Numbered from the stretch's first letter, positions 52,122 to 61,214 are shown. The stretch: 64,000 nt of DNA from Paracoccus versutus (GCF_000763885.1 NZ_JRKO01000021.1:24475-88474); one strand, 5' to 3'. Notes: a model not told the origin generated them from the letters alone. Numbers and translations are program-made.

Positions 52122-53504
52122 ATGTTTCTTTCCGTCTTCGACATCTTCAAGATCGGAGTCGGCCCTTCCTCGTCCCATACCATGGGGCCGATGGTGGCCG
52201 GAGGCCGCTTTCTGGACGCGCTGCGCCAGCAGCCGTTCCGCGCGCATGGATTGCGCGCCAGCCTGCACGGCAGCCTGGCCTTTACCGGCAAGGGCCATGC
52301 GACCGACCGCGCCACCATCCTGGGCCTGGCCGGTTTCCTGCCCGAGACCATGGATGCCGAGGCGGCCGAGGCGGCGCTGGCCCGCAACCGCGAGACGAAG
52401 ATCCTGTCGCCCGAGGGGCTGGGCGAGTTGGCCTTCGATCCGGCGCGCGACCTGATCTTCGACTACGACCGCGCCCTGCCCGGCCATGCCAACGGCATGG
52501 TGCTGATGGCGACCGACCAGCAGGGCGACGTGATCTTCCGCGAGGTCTATTATTCCATCGGCGGCGGCTTCGTGATGACCGAGGGCGAGCTGGAGGCGCG
52601 CGGCGACGATACCCGCACGGATGCCTCGCCCAAGGTGCCCTTTCCCTTTGCCTCGGCCGCCGAGATGCTGGAGATGGCCGAAAGATCGGGCAAGTCCATC
52701 GCCCAGATGAAGCGCGAGAACGAGCGGGTGTATCGCAGCGACGCCGAGATTTCCGCCGGCATCCGCCGCATCTGGCAGGTGATGCGCGATTGCATGGACC
52801 GCGGGCTGGCGACGGGCGGCATCCTGCCCGGCGGCTTGTCGATCCGCCGCCGCGCCGCCGCCATCCACGAGGCGCTGAAGGCCGAATCCGGCATGAACCT
52901 GACCGCGCCGCATGTCATCAACGACTGGATGTCGATCTATGCCATGGCGGTGAACGAGGAAAACGCCGCCGGCGGCCAGGTCGTGACCGCGCCGACAAAC
53001 GGCGCGGCGGGGGTGGTGCCGGCGGTGGTGCGCTATTGGCTCGACCATGTGCCCGGCGCCTCGGAGCGCCAGCTCGACGAGTTCCTGCTGACGGCGGCGG
53101 CCATCGGCGGGCTGATCAAGCACAACGCCTCGATCTCGGGCGCGGAATGCGGCTGCCAGGCCGAGGTCGGCTCGGCCTCGGCCATGGCGGCGGCGGGGAT
53201 CTGCGCCGTGATGGGCGGCACGGTCACCCAGGTCGAGAACGCCGCCGAAATCGCGCTGGAGCATCACCTGGGCATGACCTGCGACCCGGTGAAAGGGCTG
53301 GTGCAGGTGCCCTGCATCGAAAGGAACGGCCTGGGCGCCATCAAGGCGGTCTCGGCGGCCAGCCTGGCCCTGCGCGGCGACGGCCAGCATTTCGTGCCGC
53401 TGGACGCCGCCATCGAGACCATGCGCCAGACCGGCCGCGACATGAGCGAGAAATACAAGGAAACCTCGCTCGGCGGCCTGGCCGTCAATGTGCCCAACTG
53501 CTGA
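52122..53504 (+). CDS. sdaA: L-serine ammonia-lyase (L-serine dehydratase)
   Basis: A 460-residue single-chain 4Fe-4S L-serine dehydratase that deaminates serine to pyruvate. [19 protein letters not shown] is the N-terminal signature (alpha-beta fused form) and the cluster cysteines lie in [18 protein letters not shown] and [23 protein letters not shown] about 6 nt upstream fixes the start. It is monocistronic, divergent from dusB; the 227-bp gap between them holds the dusB promoter and no gene. Confidence 0.97.
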   Translation: MFLSVFDIFKIGVGPSSSHTMGPMVAGGRFLDALRQQPFRAHGLRASLHGSLAFTGKGHATDRATILGLAGFLPETMDAEAAEAALARNRETKILSPEGLGELAFDPARDLIFDYDRALPGHANGMVLMATDQQGDVIFREVYYSIGGGFVMTEGELEARGDDTRTDASPKVPFPFASAAEMLEMAERSGKSIAQMKRENERVYRSDAEISAGIRRIWQVMRDCMDRGLATGGILPGGLSIRRRAAAIHEALKAESGMNLTAPHVINDWMSIYAMAVNEENAAGGQVVTAPTNGAAGVVPAVVRYWLDHVPGASERQLDEFLLTAAAIGGLIKHNASISGAECGCQAEVGSASAMAAAGICAVMGGTVTQVENAAEIALEHHLGMTCDPVKGLVQVPCIERNGLGAIKAVSAASLALRGDGQHFVPLDAAIETMRQTGRDMSEKYKETSLGGLAVNVPNC

Positions 53505-53631
53505 ACCGCGTGCAAAGAATCGCGCAAACCGGGGGTTTGGCGCAAGCCGGGCCCTGTCGGCGCTTGCCCCAGCCCTGCCCTTCCTGTAGCCAATCAGCAT
53601 AAGCAAAACCCACGGAACCGGGACAGAGCAG

Positions 53632-54549
53632 ATGAAATTCCGTTCGGCATTCGCCGTTCTTTCGATGACTGTAGCCCTTGCCGCCTGCGGCGAACTGCCC
53701 TTCCAGTCCTCCGAACCCGAGGCCCCCGCCCATTCCGGCCCGCCCGGCGTCTCGCCGCTGGAAGCGCCGATCGAGACCGGGACCGAGGGCAAGCCCGTCG
53801 CCACCGCCGAGGCCAGCACGCTGGGAACGGCCATGTTCCGCGCCGCCGGCTCCGGCTGGACCGTGACCGCCGCCGACAAGACCGCCGTCTACGAACGGCC
53901 CGGCGCGAAATCGGTCGGCATCACCGTGCGGCGCATGGCCTATGGCCGGGGGGTCGAGTTCATCGGCTCGATGAACGGTTCGGTCTTTGCGCTGAACATC
54001 CAGGCGGCGGAATGCGAGGCGGGCGGGCAGAAGACGCCCTTCACCGCGCGGCTGCGCGTCGGCAGCCAGCGCCTGAGCGGCTGCGCCGTGCCGACCGACA
54101 CCATGCCCAAGGCGCAGGTCCGCGCCTCGTCCGCCGGCCCCAAGCCCAAGGCCCAGCCGAAACCGGCAGCGCCCGCGGCCAAGCCCGAGACCACGCCCGC
54201 GACCGCAACACCCGAGACGGAAGCCCCCACGACGGCAACGGCACCGGCCCCGGCACCGGCACCGGCACCGGCGGAGACCACCACCGGCACGACGCCGACC
54301 ACCAGCACGACGCCCGCGGCCGGCACAACGCCCGAAACGCCGGCGACCGGCAGCGCGCCGACGACCGCCCCTGCGGCGGGCAGCACGGCCGAGACGCCGG
54401 CGTCCGGCGCCGCGACCGGCGCGCCGGATGCCGAAACGCCCGCGACCGACGGTTCGGCAACCGCTCCGGCTTCCGGCGGGTCGGATACGACAAGCGGTGT
54501 CCCGGCCCCGGCCCTGATCCTGCCCGAGCCGCCCGCCCCGAGCGAATAA
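53632..54549 (+). CDS. Predicted lipoprotein with Pro/Ala/Thr-rich tail
   Basis: A 305-residue protein with a lipobox (VALAACG, Cys19). Residues about 60-155 form a compact domain (FRAAGSGWTVTAADKTAVYE, VEFIGSMNGSVFALNIQAAE, then PFTARLRVGSQRLSGCA) resembling the COG3650-like lipocalin-type envelope domain, an assignment made from the pattern only. From about residue 165 the protein is low-complexity Pro/Ala/Thr/Glu (APAPAPAPAPAETTTGT), a likely disordered tether. It lies 88 bp upstream of yjbH in the same direction and could belong to the same envelope/polysaccharide unit. Confidence 0.7.
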   Translation: MKFRSAFAVLSMTVALAACGELPFQSSEPEAPAHSGPPGVSPLEAPIETGTEGKPVATAEASTLGTAMFRAAGSGWTVTAADKTAVYERPGAKSVGITVRRMAYGRGVEFIGSMNGSVFALNIQAAECEAGGQKTPFTARLRVGSQRLSGCAVPTDTMPKAQVRASSAGPKPKAQPKPAAPAAKPETTPATATPETEAPTTATAPAPAPAPAPAETTTGTTPTTSTTPAAGTTPETPATGSAPTTAPAAGSTAETPASGAATGAPDAETPATDGSATAPASGGSDTTSGVPAPALILPEPPAPSE

Positions 54550-54637
54550 GCCAAGATCCGGGCGCCGTGCGGCAAGGCCCGCGCGGCGCCGGCCCACCCG
54601 CCGCCTCGCTGCGGGCCACGACCTGAGAGGAGCCGCG

Positions 54638-56851
54638 ATGCGCGCCCATTCGATGCTTACCCGTCGCCTGCTGGCCTCGACCGTGCCAGTTGCGCTGCTT
54701 CTGGGTCTCGGCACCAGCCCGGCCCGCACCGACCCGCTGATCGGCAATGTGCTGAACAGCTACGGCCTGCCGGGCGGGGTCGAAACGCCCACAGCCGAAA
54801 TGCTGCCCGACGGCACCCTGGGCGGCACCGTGTCCTATAACGAATTGGGGCGGCGTCATAACGTCGTCTTCCAGCTGCACCCGCGCATCACCACCGCCCT
54901 GCGCTATTCGCGGGTCGAGGGGATGACCGACCACAACGAACTGGACCATATCTGGGACCGATCCTTCGACATCCGCTTCCAGGTTCTGGACGAGGCGGGC
55001 TGGCGGCCCGCCGTCGCGGTCGGGCTTCAGGACTTTATGGGCACAGGGGTCTATTCCGGCGAATACATCGTCGCCAGCAAGTCCATCACGCCGCGGCTGC
55101 GCGCCAGCCTCGGCATCGGCTGGGGCCGTCTGGCGGGCGAATATCGCCGCCCCGACGCTGGTGACCAGGGCGGCAAGCCCAATGTCGATGAATGGTTCTC
55201 GGGCAGCCCCAAGCCCTTCGGCTCGATCGCCTGGCAGGTCAACGACAAGCTGAGCCTGGTCGCCGAATATTCCAGCGACGAATACGTGCCCGAGACCCGC
55301 AGGGGAACCGAAGAGGCGCCGGGCAGCCAATTCAACCTGGGCGCCTACTACACCTTCAACCCGCAATATCAGCTTGGGCTTTACACGCTGGGCGGCGATA
55401 CCTTTGGCGCACAGTTCAGCTTTGCGCTGAACCCGCGCAATGCGCCCTTCCCCTCGGGGCTGGAAAAGGCGCCGGCGCCGGTCAAGCCGCGCCCTGCGCC
55501 TGCCGCCGACCCCGAGGGCTGGTCGGGCGCCTGGTCGGCCGATCCGACCGCGCAGCCGGCAATCCAGACCGCGCTGGCCGATGCGCTGGCCGACGAGGGG
55601 CAGATCCTCGAATCCATGGCGCTGTCGTCGAACCGGGCCGAGCTGCGCATCCGCAACACCCGCTATATCCAGCAATCCGAGGCCATCGGCCGCACCGCGC
55701 GGCTGATGACCCGCGCCCTGCCCCCCTCGGTCGAGACGCTGGTCATCACCTCGAACACCGAGGGCATGGCGACCTCGTCCGTGGTGCTGAAGCGCTCGGA
55801 TGTCGAGCGGCTGGAGAATACCGAGGCCGGCCGGATCGCCGCTGCCTCGACCCTGGTCGATGCCGAGCCGCGGCCGGGCGATCTGGTGACGACGCCTGGC
55901 CTGTTCCCGCGCTTCCGCTGGAACCTGGGGCCCTATCTGGAACTGGGGCTGTTCGACCCGCAGGATCCGCTGCGTTATGAGGTCGGCGCGCAGTTGAAGG
56001 CCAGCTACGAGATCATGCCGGGCCTGATCCTGTCGGGCACCCTGCGCCAGCGCGCCTTCGGCAGCATGGAGCAGCGCGGGCCGGGGATTCCCTGCGGCTC
56101 CGGCAACACACCCCCGCCGGGCATGGACCGCTGCGGCCGCGGCGAGCATTACACGCCCGAGGAATATGTCTCGAACCCGGCCTATGAATCCTTCAAGGGC
56201 GTGCCTCGGGTCCGCTCGGATACGCGCATGTATACCGGCAACGACAGCCCGACGATCCCCGAGCTGACCCTGGCCTGGTATGCCCAGCCGACCGAGCAGG
56301 TCTATACGCGGGTGACGGTCGGCCTGCTGGAACGCGCCTATGGCGGCGTCTCGGGCGAGGTGCTGTGGAAGCCCGCGAATTCGCCCCTGGCCTTCGGGGC
56401 CGAGATCAACCGGGTGAAGAAGCGCGACTTCGACGATGTGTTCGGATTCCGCGACTACGAGGTCACGACCGGGCACCTGTCGGCCTATTACGAATTCGCC
56501 AACGGCTTCACGGCGCAGCTGGATGTCGGCAAGTACCTGGCCGGCGACAAGGGCGCGACCATCACCCTGACGCGGGAATTCGCCAATGGCTGGCGCGTGG
56601 GCGCCTTTGCCACCAAGACCGACATGAGCGAAGATCAGTTCGGCGAGGGCTCGTTCGACAAGGGCATCACCGTCTCGCTGCCGATTTCCTGGGCCGCGGG
56701 CACGCCGACGCGGGATCGCGCAAGCAGCACGCTGCGGTCGCTGTCGCGCGACGGCGGGGCGCGGGTGAACGTGGACGGACGGCTCTACGACAAGGTCCGG
56801 GACGCGCAATCCGTCAAACTTTACCAAGGCTGGGGGAGGTTCTGGCGATGA
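54638..56851 (+). CDS. yjbH: YjbH family exopolysaccharide-associated outer membrane protein
   Basis: A 737-residue secreted protein (signal peptide ending near residue 31). It opens with NVLNSYGLPGGVETPTAEML and contains many short amphipathic strands (IRFQVLDEAGWRPAVAVGLQ and LDVGKYLAGDKGATITLTRE), the pattern of YjbH, a predicted double-barrel outer membrane protein required with YjbEFG for an extracellular polysaccharide in E. coli (also called GfcD-like). GAGAGGAG precedes the start by 5-7 nt. It overlaps the downstream yjbF gene by 4 bp (ATGA). No yjbG homologue is adjacent. Confidence 0.85.
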   Translation: MRAHSMLTRRLLASTVPVALLLGLGTSPARTDPLIGNVLNSYGLPGGVETPTAEMLPDGTLGGTVSYNELGRRHNVVFQLHPRITTALRYSRVEGMTDHNELDHIWDRSFDIRFQVLDEAGWRPAVAVGLQDFMGTGVYSGEYIVASKSITPRLRASLGIGWGRLAGEYRRPDAGDQGGKPNVDEWFSGSPKPFGSIAWQVNDKLSLVAEYSSDEYVPETRRGTEEAPGSQFNLGAYYTFNPQYQLGLYTLGGDTFGAQFSFALNPRNAPFPSGLEKAPAPVKPRPAPAADPEGWSGAWSADPTAQPAIQTALADALADEGQILESMALSSNRAELRIRNTRYIQQSEAIGRTARLMTRALPPSVETLVITSNTEGMATSSVVLKRSDVERLENTEAGRIAAASTLVDAEPRPGDLVTTPGLFPRFRWNLGPYLELGLFDPQDPLRYEVGAQLKASYEIMPGLILSGTLRQRAFGSMEQRGPGIPCGSGNTPPPGMDRCGRGEHYTPEEYVSNPAYESFKGVPRVRSDTRMYTGNDSPTIPELTLAWYAQPTEQVYTRVTVGLLERAYGGVSGEVLWKPANSPLAFGAEINRVKKRDFDDVFGFRDYEVTTGHLSAYYEFANGFTAQLDVGKYLAGDKGATITLTREFANGWRVGAFATKTDMSEDQFGEGSFDKGITVSLPISWAAGTPTRDRASSTLRSLSRDGGARVNVDGRLYDKVRDAQSVKLYQGWGRFWR

Positions 56852-57513
56852 TCGCGACCCGTATCCACAAGGCCGCCCTTTCGGCGCTGCTGATCGCCGG
56901 CCTGGCCGCCTGCGGCAACGACGATACCGGCCGGGAGGCCAACCCGCTGCTGATTGCCGCCAAGACGGCCGGCGGCACGCTGGCCGGAATGCGCGGCGGC
57001 GCGGCCCAGGAGGCCCCGGCCCCGCGCACGCCCGAGCAGATGGCGGCCGAGGCGCTGCGGGTCAACCCGGCGCCGCTGATCCTGGTGGGCTTCGAATCGC
57101 TGGGCCGCACGCAGGTCATGGCGATGACCGGCCAGAACGGCGCCATGCGCACCTATATGGCGCCCTCGAAAGAGGCGCTGATCCTGCGCGACGGCATGGT
57201 GATCGGCACGCGGGGGCTGGGCAACGACCTGTCGGTCGCCGAACCGCAGACCGAGGCGCTGATCCGCGCCGGCCGCTCGGGCTCGGCCCTGCGCGTCATG
57301 CGCTATTACAGCGGCGACGGGCTGGAACGGCCGCTGAGCTTCGACTGCACCACCGGGCCGGGTCCGGCGGCGGGGGTGATCCTGGAAAGCTGCGAAGGCC
57401 ACGGCGCGCGCTTCCAGAACAGCTTCATGCCGCAGGGCGGGCATCTGCCGGTGTCGCGGCAATGGCTTGGCCCGAGGCTGGGCTATATCACCATCCAGAC
57501 GCTGCGCCCCTGA
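56848..57513 (+). CDS. yjbF: YjbF family lipoprotein
   Basis: A 221-residue lipoprotein (IAGLAACG, Cys23) of the YjbF/GfcB family. PLILVGFESLGRTQVMAMTG, then ALILRDGMVIGTRGLGNDLS and the C-terminal LGYITIQTLRP segments are typical. It partners YjbH in assembly or export of an exopolysaccharide. GGGGAGG lies about 8 nt upstream and the ATG overlaps the yjbH stop, so both are translated together. A strong terminator follows. Confidence 0.85.
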   Translation: MIATRIHKAALSALLIAGLAACGNDDTGREANPLLIAAKTAGGTLAGMRGGAAQEAPAPRTPEQMAAEALRVNPAPLILVGFESLGRTQVMAMTGQNGAMRTYMAPSKEALILRDGMVIGTRGLGNDLSVAEPQTEALIRAGRSGSALRVMRYYSGDGLERPLSFDCTTGPGPAAGVILESCEGHGARFQNSFMPQGGHLPVSRQWLGPRLGYITIQTLRP

Positions 57514-57534
57514 CAGGCCGCAAGTGACGATAGG

Positions 57535-57564
57535 AAAACCGGCCCGCGCGGCCGGTTTTTTTTT
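57535..57564 (+). terminator. Terminator after yjbF
   Basis: AAAACCGGCC (57535-57544) pairs with GGCCGGTTTT (57550-57559), loop CGCGC, followed by more T. It lies about 20 bp past the yjbF stop. Confidence 0.85.
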
Positions 57565-57603
57565 AATGCCAGCAGCCGAGCGGGCGACGAATGGCCGGAC
57601 ATG

Positions 57604-57631
57604 AAAAAAAGGGCTGGCCAAAGGCCAGCCC
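57604..57631 (-). terminator. Terminator after the small secreted protein gene
   Basis: Read on the minus strand GGGCTGGCC pairs with GGCCAGCCC (plus 57611-57619 and 57623-57631) around TTT, followed by seven T. It ends the leftward small gene 36 bp past its stop. Confidence 0.85.
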
Positions 57632-57666
57632 CTTCAACTTTGCGGAACCGAAGTTCCGTTCGGCGA

Positions 57667-57870
57667 TCAGCTGTCGTCGTCGTCCGAAGCGACGGCGGCG
57701 ATGACGCCCAGCAGCAGCAGAGCCGGAACGACGAGGCCAGCGTTGGTCGAAGCGGGCTTCTCGTCAACGACAACCGGCTCGACTTCAACGACCGGGGCAA
57801 CATAGCCACCGGCGAGAGCGGTCGAAGCCGACAGGCCCAGGGCCAGGGCGAAGGTAGCGAATTTGGTCAT
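57667..57870 (-). CDS. Small secreted protein with C-terminal hydrophobic segment and Asp tail
   Basis: A 67-residue product. An N-terminal signal peptide (MTKFATFALALGLSASTALA) is followed by GGYVAPVVEVEPVVVDEKPA, then a hydrophobic stretch (GLVVPALLLLGVIAAVA) and a SDDDDS end. Similar short proteins are common in Rhodobacterales; none has an assigned function that I know. The layout (signal, short linker, hydrophobic segment, acidic tail) loosely recalls YjbE/GfcA, and yjbH-yjbF lie next door on the other strand, so a role in the same polysaccharide system is a guess. GGAG is 7 nt upstream of ATG 57870. It has its own terminator. Confidence 0.7.
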   Translation of the reverse strand: MTKFATFALALGLSASTALAGGYVAPVVEVEPVVVDEKPASTNAGLVVPALLLLGVIAAVASDDDDS

Positions 57871-58084
57871 GATCATGCTCCGTTCAGTACTTTGACGGCT
57901 GCCGTTGCCGGCAACATCGCTGAGACAGTCGCATAATCCCAAGGACTTGGAAAGCGGTCTTGATCGGGAAATCACGCGCGCCTCGGGCGACTGTTGCATA
58001 ATAGCCAACACCCGCCGCGCTCGGCGAGATGCCGCCGCCGGATCGGCGAAAACCCGCGGATTCCCGCCTGCCGGCCGTGGCCGG

Positions 58085-58867
58085 TCATCTCCTGCAAACC
58101 ACTAATGTGGCTGCATAAATCATCGCCGCACAGGCCACGATCGACGGGCCCGCGGGCGTGTCGAACCAAAGGCTGGCCCAAAGTCCGCCAAAGACCGAAA
58201 CCGCGCCGATCAGGGTGGCGGAACCCGCCATCCGCTCGGGCGTTGCCGAGAATCCCCGCGCCGCCGCGGCCGGCACGATCAGCATGGCCGAGATCAGCAG
58301 CGCCCCCACGATCCGAATCGCGATGGCCACCACCAGGGCCAGCGCCAGGGACAGGATCAGCCGCTCGCGCGCCGGATCGATTCCCGCCGCCATGGCCAGT
58401 TCCTCGTTGACCGAGGCCGTCACCAGCCGCTGCCAGCGCCAGATGAGCAGCCCCAGGACCGCCGCCGCGCCGGCCCAGATCCAGGCCAGGTCGGTCCGCG
58501 TCACCGCCAGGATGTCGCCGAACAGGAACGCGTCCAGCCCCACCCGCAGCGAGGGCACGAAGCTGACCCCCACCAGCCCCAGCGCCAGCGCGCTATGCGC
58601 GAGCACGCCCAGCACCGTATCCATGGACTGGCCCCGCGCCGTAAGATGCGCCACGATCAGCGCCATGGCGACGGCCACGGCCAGCGTGCCCAGATAGATC
58701 GGCAACGAGAAGACGAAGCTCAGCGCCACGCCCAGGATCGCCGCATGGGCGGTCGAATCGCCGAAATAGGCCATGCGGCGCCAGACCACGAAGGAACCCA
58801 GCGCCCCCGTCGCCAGCACAAGGCCAAGCCCCGCCAGGGCGGCTCGGGTCAGGAAGTCGTCAAGCAT
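58085..58867 (-). CDS. znuB: Zinc ABC transporter permease ZnuB
   Basis: A 260-residue membrane protein of the ABC-3 family with about eight helices. GDSTAHAAILGVALSF carries the conserved cytoplasmic coupling segment, and IRIVGALLISAMLIVPAAAA is the second family motif. It is 6 bp after znuC in a zur-znuC-znuB operon and works with periplasmic ZnuA, encoded divergently. Confidence 0.94.
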   Translation of the reverse strand: MLDDFLTRAALAGLGLVLATGALGSFVVWRRMAYFGDSTAHAAILGVALSFVFSLPIYLGTLAVAVAMALIVAHLTARGQSMDTVLGVLAHSALALGLVGVSFVPSLRVGLDAFLFGDILAVTRTDLAWIWAGAAAVLGLLIWRWQRLVTASVNEELAMAAGIDPARERLILSLALALVVAIAIRIVGALLISAMLIVPAAAARGFSATPERMAGSATLIGAVSVFGGLWASLWFDTPAGPSIVACAAMIYAATLVVCRR

Positions 58868-58873
58868 GGGGCC

Positions 58874-59638
58874 TCAATGCGTATGGGCGCAGGCCGGGCC
58901 GTGGCGATGGCCCTCTGCGACATGGTCGTGGTCGTGATCATGGTGATGCTGGTAAAGCGCCAGCGTGCCCTGCGATTCGGCGCCGAACATGGCGCGATAG
59001 GCGGGCGCGGCGCTGACCGCCTGCGGCGTGCCCTCGCAGCAGACATGGCCGTTCAGGCACACCACCCGGTCCGAGGCGCGCATGACCACCAAGAGATCGT
59101 GGCTGACCATCAGCACGGCGGCGCCGGTCTCGGCCCTGACCTCCTCGATCAGCTTGTAGAAGGCGACGATGCCGGGCTGGTCCAGGCCCTGCGTCGGCTC
59201 GTCCAGCACCAGAAGCTGCGGGTCGCCAAGCAGGGCGCGGGCCAGCAGCACGCGCTGGAACTGCCCGCCCGACAGCGCGGTGATCTGCCGCGCCTCCAGC
59301 CCCGGAACGCCGGTCCGCTCCAGCGCCGCGGCGGCCTGCGCGTCGCCCACGCGGCGCGGCAGCGACAGGAAGCGGCGCACGGTCATCGGCATGGCCCGCT
59401 CGATATGCACGCGCTGCGGCACATAGCCGATGCGTAGCCCCGGCGCCCGCTCGACCCGGCCCGAGGCCAGCGCGACATGGCCCAGAAGCGCCCGCACCAG
59501 CGTCGACTTGCCCGAGCCGTTCGGACCGACCACGGTGACGATCTCGCCGGGGCGGATCAGGAAATCGACATGGTTCAGCACCGGCAGGTCGCCGCCATGG
59601 CTGACCGACAGGTCGGTGGCACGGATCAGCGCCGTCAC
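58874..59638 (-). CDS. znuC: Zinc ABC transporter ATP-binding protein ZnuC
   Basis: A 254-residue ATPase. Walker A VVGPNGSGKSTLVRALLG (about residues 37-54), the signature LSGGQFQRVLLARALLG, Walker B LLVLDEPTQGLD and the H-loop VLMVSHD are complete. The C-terminus is His/Asp rich (HHHDHDHDHVAEGHRHG), a likely zinc-sensing or buffering tail. GTG 59638 is taken as start: it overlaps the zur stop by 4 bp (GTGA) and has GAGG about 8 nt upstream; the longer ATG reading from 59665 is less likely. Confidence 0.95.
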   Translation of the reverse strand: MTALIRATDLSVSHGGDLPVLNHVDFLIRPGEIVTVVGPNGSGKSTLVRALLGHVALASGRVERAPGLRIGYVPQRVHIERAMPMTVRRFLSLPRRVGDAQAAAALERTGVPGLEARQITALSGGQFQRVLLARALLGDPQLLVLDEPTQGLDQPGIVAFYKLIEEVRAETGAAVLMVSHDLLVVMRASDRVVCLNGHVCCEGTPQAVSAAPAYRAMFGAESQGTLALYQHHHDHDHDHVAEGHRHGPACAHTH

Positions 59639-60129
59639 AGCCCGGCCTCGGAGCAGCGCGCGCAAAGGCCCAGCAGCTCGACGGTGCTGCGCTCGACGTG
59701 AAAGCCGGTGGCCCCGGCAAGCCGGTCCAGCGCCGCCCGCAGCTCGGGCGCATCGGCCTCGGCCACCTGCTCGCAGCCGCGGCAGATCAGGAAGGCCGGC
59801 GAGTGGTCGCGCTCGGTCGAAAGGCAGGCGGCATAGGCGTTCAGCCGCTGGACGCGATGGGCCAACCCCTGCTCGACCAGGAAATCCAGCGCCCGATAGG
59901 CGACAGGGGGCTGCTTGCCGAAGCCCTCGGCCGACAGCCGCTCCAGCACCTCATAGGCGCCCATGGCGCGATGCGATTCCAGCAGGATCTCCAGCGCGCG
60001 GCGGCGCACCGGGGTCAAGCGCACGCCCTCGACCCTCGCCTGTTCCTCGGCGCGACGCAGCACGGCGGCCGCGCAATGGGCATGGTCGTGTTCGTGAAAC
60101 GGATCGGGGGGGGATTCCGGGGCGGTCAT
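59635..60129 (-). CDS. zur: Fur family zinc uptake regulator Zur
   Basis: A 164-residue Fur-family repressor. A His-rich start (FHEHDHAHC) precedes the winged helix (RLTPVRRRALEILLESHRAM, PPVAYRALDFLVEQGLAHRV) and the structural zinc cysteine pairs CRGC and CARC. With zinc bound it represses the znu genes; without zinc they are expressed. The location at the head of znuC-znuB and opposite znuA supports Zur over Fur or Mur. It probably regulates itself through the dyads in the intergenic region. Confidence 0.94.
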   Translation of the reverse strand: MTAPESPPDPFHEHDHAHCAAAVLRRAEEQARVEGVRLTPVRRRALEILLESHRAMGAYEVLERLSAEGFGKQPPVAYRALDFLVEQGLAHRVQRLNAYAACLSTERDHSPAFLICRGCEQVAEADAPELRAALDRLAGATGFHVERSTVELLGLCARCSEAGL

Positions 60130-60132
60130 GAT

Positions 60133-60173
60133 GTTATATCGTTACATTTCTGCTTGACGAGTTACGATATAAC
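60133..60173. promoter_or_regulatory. Two inverted Zur-type operator dyads
   Basis: GTTATATCGTTAC (60133-60145) and GTTACGATATAAC (60161-60173) are near-perfect inverted copies (12 of 13 bases), each itself a GTTAY/RTAAC dyad of the Zur-box kind. They sit in the 80-bp gap between divergent zur and znuA. A TTGACG (60154-60159) beside the second dyad may be the znuA -35, which would place the dyad in the spacer. Confidence 0.7.
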
Positions 60174-60209
60174 ATAAATAACCTTGGCGTTTCTGCAAGT
60201 GAGTCCGCC

Positions 60210-61184
60210 ATGATCCGATATTCTTCCCTTCTTCTTGCCGCCGCGTTGGGCAGCACCGCCCTGCCCGCCTGGGCCGAGGTTCCGCGGGTCGTGACCGACA
60301 TCCCGGTCGTCGGCGCCCTGGTGCAGCAGGTCATGGGCGAGCTGGGCCAGCCCGAGATCCTGCTGCAAGCCGGCGGCGATCCGCACGACTACCAGCTGCG
60401 CCCCAGCCAGGCGCGCAGCGTGCAGGATGCCGGCCTGCTGATCTGGGTCGGCCCGGAACTGACCCCCTGGCTCGAGCGCGCGGCCACGAGCCTTTCCCCA
60501 CAGGCCGAGATGCTGACCCTGCTGCACCTGCCCGCCACCCATCGCCGGGACTATGCCGGCGATGAGCATGAGCATGAGCATGAGCATGAGCATGAGCATG
60601 AGCATGAGGATCATGACCACGGCCATGCCGGGGAACAGGGGCATGAAGGCCACGACCACAGCGGCACCGACCCCCATGCCTGGCTGGACCCGGCGAACGG
60701 ACAAGCCTGGCTCGCCGCCATCGCCGAGACCCTGTCCCGGCGCGACCCCGAGAACGCCGCCACCTATGCCGCCAATGCCGCCAGGGCCGCCGAGGAAATC
60801 GCCGCGCTGGACGCCGAGTTGCAGGCCACGCTGTCCCCCGCCCAGGGCAAGCGCTTCGTCGTCTTCCACGACGCCTATGGCTATTTCACCGAGCATTACC
60901 GGCTGGAGCCGGCGATCGCGGTCAGCCTGGGCGATGCCTCGACGCCCTCGGCCGCGCGGCTCCAGGCGATTCGCGCCGAGATCGCCGAGAATGGCGCCAT
61001 CTGCGCCTTCCCCGAGGCGAATCACGACCCGAAACTGATCGCCGCGGTGATCGAAGGCAGCGAGATTCGCCAGGGCACCGCACTCGACCCCGAGGGCACC
61101 GGCGCCACCCCCGGCGCCGGGCTTTACGCCGAAACCCTGCGCGGCATGGCCTCGGCCCTGGCCGATTGCCTGGGCACGGGCTGA
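60210..61184 (+). CDS. znuA: Zinc ABC transporter substrate-binding protein ZnuA
   Basis: A 324-residue periplasmic zinc receptor with a signal peptide ending near PAWA. Cluster A-1 fold elements include VVTDIPVVGALVQQVMGELG, the zinc-ligand GGDPHDYQLRPSQA, TDPHAWLDPANGQ and VFHDAYGYFTEHY, with a His at each site. Between them is a His-rich loop of alternating Glu-His (from seven perfect GAGCAT hexamers, 60564-60605) that probably gathers zinc. It feeds ZnuB-ZnuC. It is divergent from zur with the operator dyads in between. Confidence 0.96.
   Translation: MIRYSSLLLAAALGSTALPAWAEVPRVVTDIPVVGALVQQVMGELGQPEILLQAGGDPHDYQLRPSQARSVQDAGLLIWVGPELTPWLERAATSLSPQAEMLTLLHLPATHRRDYAGDEHEHEHEHEHEHEHEDHDHGHAGEQGHEGHDHSGTDPHAWLDPANGQAWLAAIAETLSRRDPENAATYAANAARAAEEIAALDAELQATLSPAQGKRFVVFHDAYGYFTEHYRLEPAIAVSLGDASTPSAARLQAIRAEIAENGAICAFPEANHDPKLIAAVIEGSEIRQGTALDPEGTGATPGAGLYAETLRGMASALADCLGTG
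60564..60605 (+). repeat. Seven perfect GAGCAT hexamers inside znuA
   Basis: Seven exact in-frame copies encode (Glu-His)7, followed by one variant (GAGGAT). Hexamer gain or loss keeps the frame, so the length of the metal-binding loop can vary by slippage. Confidence 0.9.
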
Positions 61185-61214
61185 AATCTGCCGGAAAATA
61201 AGGGACAAGGAACA

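Noticed and set aside
54041..56827. 928-codon minus-strand frame opposite yjbH
   Set aside because: Antisense shadow; the sense product has a signal peptide and YjbH motifs.
57931..58002. Two GCATAAT-containing direct repeats 65 bp apart upstream of the small secreted protein
   Set aside because: Short and imperfect; could be operator sites but there is not enough support to call them.
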